A stretch of 64,000 nucleotides of DNA from Syntrophorhabdaceae bacterium PtaU1.Bin034 (GTDB lineage: Bacteria; Desulfobacterota_G; Syntrophorhabdia; Syntrophorhabdales; WCHB1-27): positions 62,001-126,000 of the forward strand of contig MVRP01000001.1 in NCBI GenBank assembly GCA_002067405.1, read 5' to 3'. The stretch's first letter is position 1, and every line of letters starts with the position of its first letter. The notes under the pieces were generated by a model. The model made no database searches, was not told the DNA's origin, and saw only the letters and a list, made by a program, of their open reading frames with translations. Below, in pieces: positions 15,964 to 24,433 of the stretch. A program made the translations under genes and the position numbers.

Positions 15964-18900
15964 CTATTCCTCTTCCCGCAGGTAACAGCGGAGGCACCTT
16001 CTTGCCTCCTCGACCGCCATCTTCACCGGATACGCGTGAACGACTTCATCGAAATTCTTGTATCTTGCAGAAAGAGGTATATGCGGCATTGCTGCCCTCT
16101 CCCTCTCTTTCTGGTACGCGTCTGCATCGTAGGTTGGGCTGAGCGAGATGAGTTCTTTCCGGGAGAGACTTTCGAATTTCCCGTCTCCTCCGAGATATTT
16201 GTCAATGGCCATGGCAGATGCCTTTCCGTCCGCAATCGCCTCAACGACCGTAGCCGGTCCCCGCACATTGTCGCCTGCGGCAAAGACCCCGGCCCGGGTA
16301 GTGGTCAAGAGTGAATCGACTTGCAGCGTGCCCCAGTCCGTCGTGCTTATGCCGTCGCCGTTGAGGTAGGACAGGTCGGGCTTCTGGCCGATTGCTGCAA
16401 CAACCATGTCAACGGGGATAACGAATTCGGAACCGGCTATGGCCTCAGGCTTGCGGCGGCCGCTCTTGTCGAATGTGCCGAGACTCGCTCTGATGCATTC
16501 TATGCCTGTTACCTTTCCGTTTTCCGCGACAATCTTCTTCGGGATCACCAGCGCGTGGATCTGTACGCCTTCTTTTTCGGCCTCGTCGATCTCTTCCCGG
16601 AAGGCCGGCATGTCTTCTTTTTCCCTCCTGTAGAGGATCGAAACCGAGGTGGCTCCGAGTCTCAGGGCCGAACGGGCCGCATCGACCGCGACATTACCGC
16701 CGCCGATCACGGCTACCTTACCCTGCGCCTTAACTGCTTTGTTGAGATTGAGATCACGGAGGAAGGTCACACCTTCCAGGACTCCTGCTGCCTCCTCACC
16801 CGGGATGCCCATCTTTTGACCGGCATGGGCCCCTGTTGCCATCAGGACCGCCTTGTAGCCCTGCTCGAAAAGCTGCTCGGTGGTGATATCCTTGCCGAGC
16901 GCCGTATTGAGGTTGATCTCGACTCCCAGTGCCGTAATTGCGGCGATCTCCGCGTTCAGGACCTCTTTTGGAAGCCTGTATTCAGGAATGCCGACGGCGA
17001 GCATGCCGCCCGCAACCGGCAGAGACTCGAACACGGTCACGCCGTAGCCTCTGAGGGCCAGGAAATACGCGGCAGAAAGCCCCGCAGGTCCTGCGCCGAT
17101 GACTGCAACTTTCTTTCCATTATAGGCAGCCGCTTTCGGGCGATACGGATCGAGAGAGTTCATGTCCGTATCGGCTGCAAAGCGTTTCAGGGCACAAATC
17201 GCCACGGCGTTGTCTACCTGGTTCCTGCGGCACTTGCCTTCACACGGGTGGACACAGACCCTTCCGCATGTTGCGGGGAAGGGGTTGCTTTCCTTGATTA
17301 CTTCTATGGCTTCCCTGAACTTGCCCTCGGCGATGAGCGACACATAACCCCATGCGTTCTGGTCAGTCGGGCAGGCGTTCTGGCACGGTGCATCGAAGAG
17401 CGAGCTGCACACGCCGGCGCGGCAGTATTTGTCCTTGATATGTTCCAGGTATTCGTGCTTGAAGAAACGGAGCGTGGAGAGCACCGGGTTCGGCGCTGTC
17501 TGGCCGAGGCCGCAGAGGGCAGCGTCTTTCACACGCTCTCCGAGTTCGATCAGTTTGTCGATGTCTTCTTCTTTTCCCTGTCCATGGGTAATGCGGTTGA
17601 GGATCTCCAGCATCCTCTTCGTGCCGATCCTGCAGGGAGGACACTTGCCGCATGACTCGTCCTGAATGAAATCAACGAAGAACCGGGCGAAGTCGACCAT
17701 GCAGGTATCCTCGTCAGTGACGATGAGACCGCCCGATCCGACTATTGCGCCAAGTTCCGCCACGGATTCATAGTCAATGGGGACGTTCAGATGCTGGGAG
17801 GGGATGCACCCTCCGGAAGGACCGCCGAGCTGGGCAGCCTTGAACTTCTTGCCGTTCTTTATGCCCCCGCCTATATTGTAGACGAGCTCGCCGAGGGGTG
17901 TTCCCATGGGAACCTCGACAAGGCCCGTGTTATTCACACTTCCTGCAAGGGCAAAGACCTTTGTGCCCCTGCTCTTCTCAGTACCGAAGCTCGCGTACCA
18001 TGCCGACCCGTTCATGATGATCGCGGGTATATTGGCATAGGTTTCAACGTTGTTCAGAAGCGTCGGGGCGTTGAACAGACCGCGGACCGCCGGGAACGGA
18101 GGTCTGGGTCTGGGTTCTCCCCTCTTGCCTTCGATGGAGAACATGAGCGCCGTCTCCTCGCCACAGACAAAGGCACCGGCCCCGATCCTGATATCCAGGT
18201 CGAAATCGAAGCCCGTCTCGAAAATATTCTTTCCGAGGAACTTATATTCTCTTGCCTGGTTGATCGCCCAGGTGAGTCTCTCTATGGCAAGGGGATACTC
18301 GGCCCTCACATAGACATAACCCTGATGGGCGCCAATGGCAAAGCCCGCAATCGCCATTGCCTCTATGACACTGTGCGGGTCGCCTTCGAGAACACTCCTG
18401 TCCATAAAGGCCCCGGGGTCGCCCTCGTCCGCATTGCAGACGACATACTTCACGTCGCCTATGGATTTGTTCGTGAATTTCCACTTGAGACCGGTCGGGA
18501 AGCCGCCGCCGCCGCGGCCCCGAAGGCCCGATTTTATGACCTCTTCGATCACCTCGTCCTGCGTCATCGACGTGAGGGCCTTGGCGAGCGCCCCATACCC
18601 GTCCCTGGCGATATATTCCTCTATGTTGAGAGGGTTAATGACACCGCAGTTTCTCAGCACGATCTTCTTCTGCTCCTTGAAAAAGGAGATTCCTTTGAGG
18701 GAGGGGATCGTCTTCGCGGTAACGGGCTCTTTATAGAGGAGCCGCTCCACGATCCTTCCCTTCAACAGGTGCTCGCTGACGATCTCATCCGCATCTTCCG
18801 GTTTCAGCTTCTGATAAAATATCCCCTCGGGGTAGACAAGGGCCAGGGGGCCAAGATCGCACGATCCGACACAGCCCGTCTCGATTACCCTTACCTCGTC

Positions 18901-19014
18901 CTGGAGACCGTATTCCTTTACCTTTATGACGATAGCGTCCCTAATGTCACGGCAGCCGGAAGAAACGCAGGCAGCACCGGCACAAACCAATATATGAGCG
19001 CGACACACATCCAT
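15964..19014 (-). CDS. hydB: HydB/NuoF-type subunit fused to a GltD/NfnB-like oxidoreductase
   Basis: About 1016 residues, far longer than usual HydB. The N-terminal thioredoxin-fold [2Fe-2S] domain has its four Cys (CAGAACVSSGC region and ETGCVGSC). The NuoF core follows: GLRGRGGGGFPTGLKW for FMN/NADH, NADEGDPGAFMD, and the SCGKCPPCRIGT ... C [4Fe-4S] site. At about residue 545 the usual ferredoxin tail is replaced by a complete GltD-like module: CQNACP and CGRVCVHPCEGKC for two [4Fe-4S] clusters, FAD motif GAGPAGLSAAYFLA, NAD(P) motif GGGNVAVDAARSALRLGA and AAGDNVRGPATVVEAI. The product may connect a hydrogenase with a second pyridine nucleotide, NADPH by analogy with GltD/NfnB. GAGG eight bases before the ATG at 19014 favours this start over the upstream GTG at 19023. 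Confidence 0.93.
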   Translation of the reverse strand: MDVCRAHILVCAGAACVSSGCRDIRDAIVIKVKEYGLQDEVRVIETGCVGSCDLGPLALVYPEGIFYQKLKPEDADEIVSEHLLKGRIVERLLYKEPVTAKTIPSLKGISFFKEQKKIVLRNCGVINPLNIEEYIARDGYGALAKALTSMTQDEVIEEVIKSGLRGRGGGGFPTGLKWKFTNKSIGDVKYVVCNADEGDPGAFMDRSVLEGDPHSVIEAMAIAGFAIGAHQGYVYVRAEYPLAIERLTWAINQAREYKFLGKNIFETGFDFDLDIRIGAGAFVCGEETALMFSIEGKRGEPRPRPPFPAVRGLFNAPTLLNNVETYANIPAIIMNGSAWYASFGTEKSRGTKVFALAGSVNNTGLVEVPMGTPLGELVYNIGGGIKNGKKFKAAQLGGPSGGCIPSQHLNVPIDYESVAELGAIVGSGGLIVTDEDTCMVDFARFFVDFIQDESCGKCPPCRIGTKRMLEILNRITHGQGKEEDIDKLIELGERVKDAALCGLGQTAPNPVLSTLRFFKHEYLEHIKDKYCRAGVCSSLFDAPCQNACPTDQNAWGYVSLIAEGKFREAIEVIKESNPFPATCGRVCVHPCEGKCRRNQVDNAVAICALKRFAADTDMNSLDPYRPKAAAYNGKKVAVIGAGPAGLSAAYFLALRGYGVTVFESLPVAGGMLAVGIPEYRLPKEVLNAEIAAITALGVEINLNTALGKDITTEQLFEQGYKAVLMATGAHAGQKMGIPGEEAAGVLEGVTFLRDLNLNKAVKAQGKVAVIGGGNVAVDAARSALRLGATSVSILYRREKEDMPAFREEIDEAEKEGVQIHALVIPKKIVAENGKVTGIECIRASLGTFDKSGRRKPEAIAGSEFVIPVDMVVAAIGQKPDLSYLNGDGISTTDWGTLQVDSLLTTTRAGVFAAGDNVRGPATVVEAIADGKASAMAIDKYLGGDGKFESLSRKELISLSPTYDADAYQKERERAAMPHIPLSARYKNFDEVVHAYPVKMAVEEARRCLRCYLREEE

Positions 19015-19024
19015 ATCTCTCACC

Positions 19025-19522
19025 TCACTCGTATCTGTCGAGAACTTCCATTATTTTCGTGGTCTTGACCCGCCCATACACATCATCGTTCACGAGCACT
19101 GCCGGGGCTAGACCACAAGCTCCAATACACCTCACCACATCCAGAGAGTACCTCCGGTCTTCCGTAGTGCCGCCAACCTTGATGTCCAACTCGCCCTCGA
19201 CCTTCGCAAGCGTCTGTTGCCCTCCCCGGACATAGCAGGCCGTGCCGAGGCAGACCTTCACGCTGTTTCTTCCCTTTGGAGAGGTCGAAAAGAACGAGTA
19301 AAAGGTGACCACGCCGTAAACCTGGCTGAGGGAGAGACTGAGACCTTCGGCGACAATTTGCTGAACCTTCTTGGGAAGATAGCCGAACAGGTTCTGCGCC
19401 TTGTGTAAAACCATGATAAGATTTTCCGGTTTACCTTTATTCTCAGCCACTATTTCCGCAAGCCGGGGATACAGCTCTTCTTCCCTGGTTTCTGCGCAAA
19501 CGCAATGATGTTCATCCGACAT
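19025..19522 (-). CDS. hydC: NuoE-like hydrogenase subunit HydC, module 1
   Basis: 165 residues from the ATG at 19522, chosen because AAGGAGG lies just upstream; a longer in-frame extension to 19597 has no such support. It has the NuoE fold with four [2Fe-2S] ligands (VCLGTACYVRG and RCIGACGLAP) and the GVVTFYSFF segment. It passes electrons between the FMN of HydB and HydA. It is the first gene of module 1, 64 bases after hydA2, so read-through from module 2 is likely. Confidence 0.94.
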   Translation of the reverse strand: MSDEHHCVCAETREEELYPRLAEIVAENKGKPENLIMVLHKAQNLFGYLPKKVQQIVAEGLSLSLSQVYGVVTFYSFFSTSPKGRNSVKVCLGTACYVRGGQQTLAKVEGELDIKVGGTTEDRRYSLDVVRCIGACGLAPAVLVNDDVYGRVKTTKIMEVLDRYE

Positions 19523-19586
19523 TCGTTCCTCCTTATGATGAGCTTCCGCAGTCGTTACGGGAACTCGATTTGCCCTTTCCAAAACG

Positions 19587-21344
19587 CTACTTCTCACTCG
19601 CGACCTTTCCGTCCATTTTGCTCCGCTTATAGTAGTGCGTATGGAGGAGGTGGTGAGCCTTCTCGGAATTAGGCTCTTTTAAGAATTTTTCGTACAGTTT
19701 CGCCACGGAAGCATTTTCATGCGACCGTCTCTTGGGCAATGATTTGTCTTCCTGATACAGGGCCTCTCCGCGGCGCGCCCTTCTCGCCATGTCGCTGCCC
19801 CATGGCTGGCCGCCTCCGCCGACGCATCCACCCGGACAGGCCATGACCTCGATGAAATGATACTCGCTCTTGCCGGTTTCCGCGAGCTGCGCCGAGACCT
19901 TATCGAGCAGTTTCCTCGCATTGCCCAGCCCGTGTGCGACAGCCACCTTGAGGTTCAGGCCGTCCACGGGCACTTCCGCCTCTTTCACCCCTGTCATCCC
20001 CCTCACCGGAAGGATATCGAGGTTTTCCAGCTCGCGTCCTGTCACGAGGAAGTAAGCGGAACGGAGCGCGGCTTCCATGACGCCGCCGGTTGCTCCGAAA
20101 ATCGTGGCAGCCCCGGTGTATTCGCCGAGGGGGTCGTCGGCAGGCTCGTCCGGCAGCTCTTTCAGGTCGATCCCCGCCTCTCTCATCATGCGCGCCAGCT
20201 CTCTCGTGGTGAGCACGTAATCCACATCCTGAAAGCCGCTCGACCGCATTTCCGGCCGCTGGGCCTCAAACTTCTTCGCCGTGCACGGCATCACCGAAAC
20301 GGAAACGATCTTTTCCGCGGGTATGCCCTTGACCTCCGGGTAGTAGGTCTTTGCGAGGGTCCCGAACATCTGCTGCGGCGATTTGGCGGTTGATATGTGA
20401 TCCCGCAAATGGGGATAGAAGGTTTCCATGAATTTTATCCACCCGGGACTGCAGGAGGTGATAACAGGCAGCCTCTTGCCCGCCTTTATGGCATTGACCA
20501 CTTCCGTTCCCTCTTCCAGAATGGTGAGGTCAGCGGTGAAGTTGGTGTCAAAAACCGCGTCGAACTTCATTCTTCGCAGCGCGGCGTGCAGCTTTCCCGA
20601 AACGATGGTGCCCGGCTCCATGCCGAATTCCTCGCCGAGCTGCGCCCTGATGGCAGGCGCTTCCTGAACGACCACGTGCTTGTCGGGATCACTCAGGGCT
20701 TTCCACACTTCGTCAACGTGGCTCTTTTCGTAAAGGGCGCCCACCGGGCAGAAGACCGTGCATTGCCCGCAGTTGACGCAGGCGCTGTTCCCCAGCCCTT
20801 CGTTCATCACCGTGCTGATGGAGGACTCGAATCCCCTCTTGTCGAGGGTCAGGGCGTTCACGGTTTGAATCTCCGAGCATACCTGGACGCACCTTCCGCA
20901 GACGATACATTTGTTGGGATCCCTTACAATCGCCACGCTCGTCTCATCGAGCGGCTTTTTCTGTTTTTTTCCGTAGTCCTTGATCTCCTGGATGCCGACG
21001 GTGCGCGCCACATCCTGGAGCTCGCACTTTCCGTTCTTTATGCAGGTAAGGCAATCGGCGTCGTGGTCCGAAAGGATGAGCTCGACGAGCTGTCTCCTCG
21101 CGTTTCGTACGCGTGCCGTATTCGTGTTGATCACCCATCCCTTTTCTACCTGGGTCACGCAGGCCCTTCTCAGGGCCGGAAAACCCTGCACCTCGACGAC
21201 ACATATGCCGCAGGAACCTTCAGCAACAAGATCGGGATGTTGGCAGAGAGTGGGTATGTTGAAGTTGGCCTTTTTCGCGGCCTCCAGAATAGTCGTCCCT
21301 TCCGGGACTTCTACTTCCACTTTATTGATCGTGGCTTTTATCAT
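19587..21344 (-). CDS. hydA: NADH-linked [FeFe]-hydrogenase catalytic subunit, module 2
   Basis: 585 residues from the ATG at 21344, which has AGGAGG 11 bases upstream; an alternative ATG at 21371 would add nine residues. The layout is as in module 1: [2Fe-2S] domain, HDADCLTCIKNGKC, CIVCGRCVQVC, CVNCGQCTVFC, then H-domain motifs TSCSPGW, MPCTAKKFE and EVMACPGGCVGGGGQP. The two HydA proteins are clear paralogues, and much of the H-domain is identical by eye. It is the last gene of module 2, downstream of hydB2. The single-Cys L1 is shared with module 1. Confidence 0.95.
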   Translation of the reverse strand: MIKATINKVEVEVPEGTTILEAAKKANFNIPTLCQHPDLVAEGSCGICVVEVQGFPALRRACVTQVEKGWVINTNTARVRNARRQLVELILSDHDADCLTCIKNGKCELQDVARTVGIQEIKDYGKKQKKPLDETSVAIVRDPNKCIVCGRCVQVCSEIQTVNALTLDKRGFESSISTVMNEGLGNSACVNCGQCTVFCPVGALYEKSHVDEVWKALSDPDKHVVVQEAPAIRAQLGEEFGMEPGTIVSGKLHAALRRMKFDAVFDTNFTADLTILEEGTEVVNAIKAGKRLPVITSCSPGWIKFMETFYPHLRDHISTAKSPQQMFGTLAKTYYPEVKGIPAEKIVSVSVMPCTAKKFEAQRPEMRSSGFQDVDYVLTTRELARMMREAGIDLKELPDEPADDPLGEYTGAATIFGATGGVMEAALRSAYFLVTGRELENLDILPVRGMTGVKEAEVPVDGLNLKVAVAHGLGNARKLLDKVSAQLAETGKSEYHFIEVMACPGGCVGGGGQPWGSDMARRARRGEALYQEDKSLPKRRSHENASVAKLYEKFLKEPNSEKAHHLLHTHYYKRSKMDGKVASEK

Positions 21345-21387
21345 CTTTATCGCAACCTCCTGATTTTCCATATTTGCAGCTTCCGCA

Positions 21388-22962
21388 CTAGCTGCCCACT
21401 ATCTCATCCCGGAAGTATTTCAAACAGCTCGAAATGGGAAGGTACAGAGACTGCCCCAACGGGCAGAAGGACGTGTCCTTCATAACCGCCGCAATGTCCA
21501 AAAGCTCATTCACGTCATCGCTTGTTCCTTTTGACGCGGCGACCCGGTCCATGATCTCCACAAGACGGGCCGTGCCGAGCCGGCAGGGAACACAGTGACC
21601 ACACGATTCATGTTTGAAGAAGTGGAGGACATTTGCCAGCATGTCTCTCATCGAGGTGTCTTCGTTCATGACGAGGATCGCGCCGCTTCCCAGGGCTGCC
21701 GCATACTCTTTCAGGTTGACGAAATCCATCTGCACATCGAGCATATCCGGTCCGAGGAAAGCCCCTGCGGCACCGCCGACCAGTGCCCCCTTGAACTGTT
21801 TGCCGTCGCTTATGCCGCCTCCGTATTCGTAGATGATGTCCCGGAGGGTGGTGCCCATCTCGGTCTCGATGAGGCCCGGTGTTGCCACGTGTCCTAAGAT
21901 CGTGTAGACCTTGGTTCCCGCGCATTTCGTCGTACCGTACTTCCTGAACCAGTTCGCGCCGTTCTTTACGATATCGGCTATGTTCGCAAGGGTCTCCACG
22001 TTATTGACCACAGTCGGCTTGTCCCAGAGGCCGGCGACGACCGGATAGGGCGGCTTGTTTCTCGGATGCCCTCTGTGGCCTTCGAGCGATTCTATAAGCG
22101 CCGTCTCTTCGCCGCACACATAAGCCCCGGCTCCCTTCATGACCACGATGTCGAAGGCAAAAGGTTTGTCGAATATGGTGTTTCCCAGAAGGCCGAAAGA
22201 CCGGGCGTCAGCGATGGCTTTTTCGGTCCGCTCTATGGACAGCGTGTATTCGCCCCGGATATAGATGAATCCCTGGGTAGCGCCGATGGCATACGCCGCT
22301 ATGATCATTCCCTCGAGGAGCTTGTGGGGGTCGCCTTCCAGAATGAGCCGGTCCTTGAACGTTCCCGGCTCCCCTTCGTCGGCGTTACAGATGATATACT
22401 TCTCGTCTCCCGGCACCTTGCGCGCGAACTCCCACTTCATGCCGGTGGGGAAAGCTGCGCCGCCCCTTCCGGCGAGCCCCGAACTCTTTATCTCATTAAT
22501 GACCTCTTCGGGTGTCATCTTGGTGAGCGCCTTGGACGCCCCTTCGTAACCACCCTCAGCAATATACTCCTCGATGCTCTCCGGGTTGATAAGACCGCAG
22601 TTTGCAAGCACCACCCGGGGCTGTTCCTTCAGGAGCCCGGTTTTCTCTCTCTTAATGACGAAGCGCTTCGGCGCCTGCGTGAGAAGGAGTCGTTTTACGA
22701 GCCTTCCTTTAAGCAGGTGCTCTTCCACCAGTTCCGCTACGTCTTCTTTTGTCACATTTGCATAATAGAGACCCTCGGGATAGACGACAAGAACGACACC
22801 CTGTCCCGTTACTCCGAGGCTCCCCGTTTCCAGGACCGCCACTTCTCCGGCCAACCCCTTCTTGTTGATCTCCTGCACGAGTTCGGCCTGAACCGCTCGG
22901 GCACCGGCCATGATCGTGCCCGCGTCCATGCTTATCAGTACGTGGCTTCTCACTATATTCAT
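21388..22962 (-). CDS. hydB: HydB/NuoF-type subunit with cysteine-less N-terminal domain, module 2
   Basis: 524 residues. The NuoF core is intact: GLAGRGGAAFPTGMKW, NADEGEPGTFKD and GAYVCGEETALIESLEG. The [4Fe-4S] ligands are SCGHCVPCRLGT plus FCPLGQS. The N-terminal thioredoxin-like domain (residues 1-85) keeps the fold signature (VYPEGLYYANV) but has no cysteine at all: ISMDAGTIMAGARAV and LETGSLGVTGQG stand where the [2Fe-2S] ligands belong. It also ends right after the NuoF core, without the two-cluster ferredoxin tail common in HydB. The ATG overlaps the hydC2 stop by four bases, and GGAG precedes it. Confidence 0.94.
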   Translation of the reverse strand: MNIVRSHVLISMDAGTIMAGARAVQAELVQEINKKGLAGEVAVLETGSLGVTGQGVVLVVYPEGLYYANVTKEDVAELVEEHLLKGRLVKRLLLTQAPKRFVIKREKTGLLKEQPRVVLANCGLINPESIEEYIAEGGYEGASKALTKMTPEEVINEIKSSGLAGRGGAAFPTGMKWEFARKVPGDEKYIICNADEGEPGTFKDRLILEGDPHKLLEGMIIAAYAIGATQGFIYIRGEYTLSIERTEKAIADARSFGLLGNTIFDKPFAFDIVVMKGAGAYVCGEETALIESLEGHRGHPRNKPPYPVVAGLWDKPTVVNNVETLANIADIVKNGANWFRKYGTTKCAGTKVYTILGHVATPGLIETEMGTTLRDIIYEYGGGISDGKQFKGALVGGAAGAFLGPDMLDVQMDFVNLKEYAAALGSGAILVMNEDTSMRDMLANVLHFFKHESCGHCVPCRLGTARLVEIMDRVAASKGTSDDVNELLDIAAVMKDTSFCPLGQSLYLPISSCLKYFRDEIVGS

Positions 22963-23417
22963 ATGGCTTTTCTCCTCTCCTCCAGAATCTCGTCAACCCT
23001 TTCCGGAGTAAGTTTGCCGAACATCTCGTCGTTTATCATGATAGCCGGTGCAACGCCACAGACACCCAGGCAACTGCACGTTTCCAGGGTAAACGTACCG
23101 TCATCGGTGGTCTGTCCCACCTCAATGTTCAGTTTCTTCTTGAGGTAATCGAGGATAGATGTAGAGCCCATGAGATGACACGGGGGTGAGTCGCAAAGCC
23201 TTATTATGTGCTGGCCTCTTGGGGCGAGGCTGAACATGGTATAGAAGGTGGCGACTCCGTGCACGTAACTATAGGGCACGTTCAGATAATCGGCACACAC
23301 CTCGATGTCTTCTTTGGCGACATAATGCTGCGGGTTCTTGTCCTGCAGCTCATGAAGGATATAAAGAATGTTGTGGAGATGCGGTTCGAACCTTTTTACT
23401 ACGGCTGCTCTGTACAA
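22959..23417 (-). CDS. hydC: NuoE-like hydrogenase subunit HydC, module 2
   Basis: 152 residues of the NuoE fold with [2Fe-2S] ligands C-x4-C (LCDSPPCHLMG) and C-x3-C (SCLGVCGVAP). HGVATFYTMFSLAPRGQHII is the usual helical-to-thioredoxin transition. The start is TTG at 23417 with AAGGAGG seven bases upstream. It links HydB2 to HydA2. It follows the hndB-like gene by 13 bases and overlaps hydB2. Confidence 0.92.
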   Translation of the reverse strand: MYRAAVVKRFEPHLHNILYILHELQDKNPQHYVAKEDIEVCADYLNVPYSYVHGVATFYTMFSLAPRGQHIIRLCDSPPCHLMGSTSILDYLKKKLNIEVGQTTDDGTFTLETCSCLGVCGVAPAIMINDEMFGKLTPERVDEILEERRKAI

Positions 23418-23430
23418 TTCTAGACCTCCT

Positions 23431-23790
23431 TTACGTTGTCTCGATCACGTATTCCAGCACAGGATTGCCGTTCACGATATGTTCCGCTACCACCTTTTTC
23501 GCCTTCTCAGGACTCATATTTCCGTAGACAACCCCTGGCTTCCCCTCTTCCAGCACCTCGATCATCGGTTCCTGGGAGGCAAGTCCCTTTTCTCCCGTTT
23601 GGGTCACCATCACGTCAACAAGGTTTCTGTTGGCGATCTCGTCCACGAAGGCCTTCAAGACCTCCCGTGCTCCGGAAGCGATGCCGCTTGTTCCCATGCC
23701 GACGACGATCTTGACCCGCGCCTGCTTCTGTCTGAGCTGAATGTCCTTCTGCGCCTTGTCCCTTATGGCTTTTAACTCTTCCAGGTTCAT
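23431..23790 (-). CDS. HndB-like thioredoxin-fold subunit lacking cluster cysteines
   Basis: 119 residues aligning by eye with HndB of NADP-reducing hydrogenases, normally a [2Fe-2S] protein. Here GMGTSGIASGAREVL and TQTGEKGLASQEP replace the expected TCGIAAG and TGCIGMC-type patterns, so none of the four ligands remains; the protein has no cysteine. The fold-bearing segments are otherwise well kept, including the C-terminal VVYGNMSPEKAKKVVAEHIV. It may be a structural or regulatory subunit. AGGAGGTG precedes the ATG. Confidence 0.88.
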   Translation of the reverse strand: MNLEELKAIRDKAQKDIQLRQKQARVKIVVGMGTSGIASGAREVLKAFVDEIANRNLVDVMVTQTGEKGLASQEPMIEVLEEGKPGVVYGNMSPEKAKKVVAEHIVNGNPVLEYVIETT

Positions 23791-23831
23791 AAAAGTTGCA
23801 CCTCCTATAGATGATTTAGCGAACTGCTCGT

Positions 23832-23846
23832 CCGGCTAAAAGCCGG
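23832..23846 (-). other. Intercistronic hairpin between ATPase and hndB-like genes
   Basis: CCGGCT-AAA-AGCCGG forms a short GC-rich stem in the 109-base gap upstream of the hndB-like gene. No T-tract follows, so it is more likely an mRNA processing or attenuation element than a full terminator. It separates the regulatory genes from structural module 2. Confidence 0.4.
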
Positions 23847-23899
23847 CTTCCCTAACAAGCTCTCCGAATGCTCGGGACAATACCTCACCTCTCTCCTTC

Positions 23900-24433
23900 T
23901 CACAAATGTTTTTCCAAGTACCTTCCCAAAAAATCGATCACCTCCGGGTGGTTGATGGGCACACCGTTCAGTGTTTCCTTGATGTCTCTCGTATCCAGGA
24001 TGAATTCCTCCGCATCGGGGCGCTCATACCGAAAGATGAAGCGTATGTCGGGATTGCTCACGCAGAGAAGGAAAAACGTGTCCCTGAGATTACCGATGGG
24101 GGGAACGTCGGGGTGATCCAGCACAAAGGTCGCCTTTATCTCGGTTCCCCGTCCGGCTGTGCTTTTCAGTTCAAACGTTCCTTCACACATCTCGGCTGCA
24201 CCTTTCAGCAGAGAGACCCCCAAACCCACTTTCTTCCCGTTCTTTGTTGAGAAGAACGGATCGGTCACGCTCTTTACCATCTCCTCGTCCATCCCCACTC
24301 CGTCATCAGAGATCGTAATAGTCAGCAAATCATTCGGCTTGTCAGCGACCACCGAGATACTGATATTCCTGGCCCCTGCCCGTACCGAGTTCATGGCAAT
24401 GTCCATGATGTGGTCGCTCAGTTCCTCTAACAT
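23900..24433 (-). CDS. GHKL ATPase-domain protein (histidine-kinase-like)
   Basis: 177 residues. The first 110 form a GHKL ATP-binding domain: DIAMNSVRAGA (N box), DDGVGMDEE (G1), FFSTKNGKKVGLGVSLLKGA (ATP lid, G2) and GRGTEIKATF. There is no phosphoacceptor His domain, so it is not a complete sensor kinase. The C-terminal 60 residues are unassigned. The ATG overlaps the end of the PHP gene. Proteins of this kind recur upstream of HndA-D-type operons; a role in controlling the hydrogenase is inferred. Confidence 0.82.
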   Translation of the reverse strand: MLEELSDHIMDIAMNSVRAGARNISISVVADKPNDLLTITISDDGVGMDEEMVKSVTDPFFSTKNGKKVGLGVSLLKGAAEMCEGTFELKSTAGRGTEIKATFVLDHPDVPPIGNLRDTFFLLCVSNPDIRFIFRYERPDAEEFILDTRDIKETLNGVPINHPEVIDFLGRYLEKHL

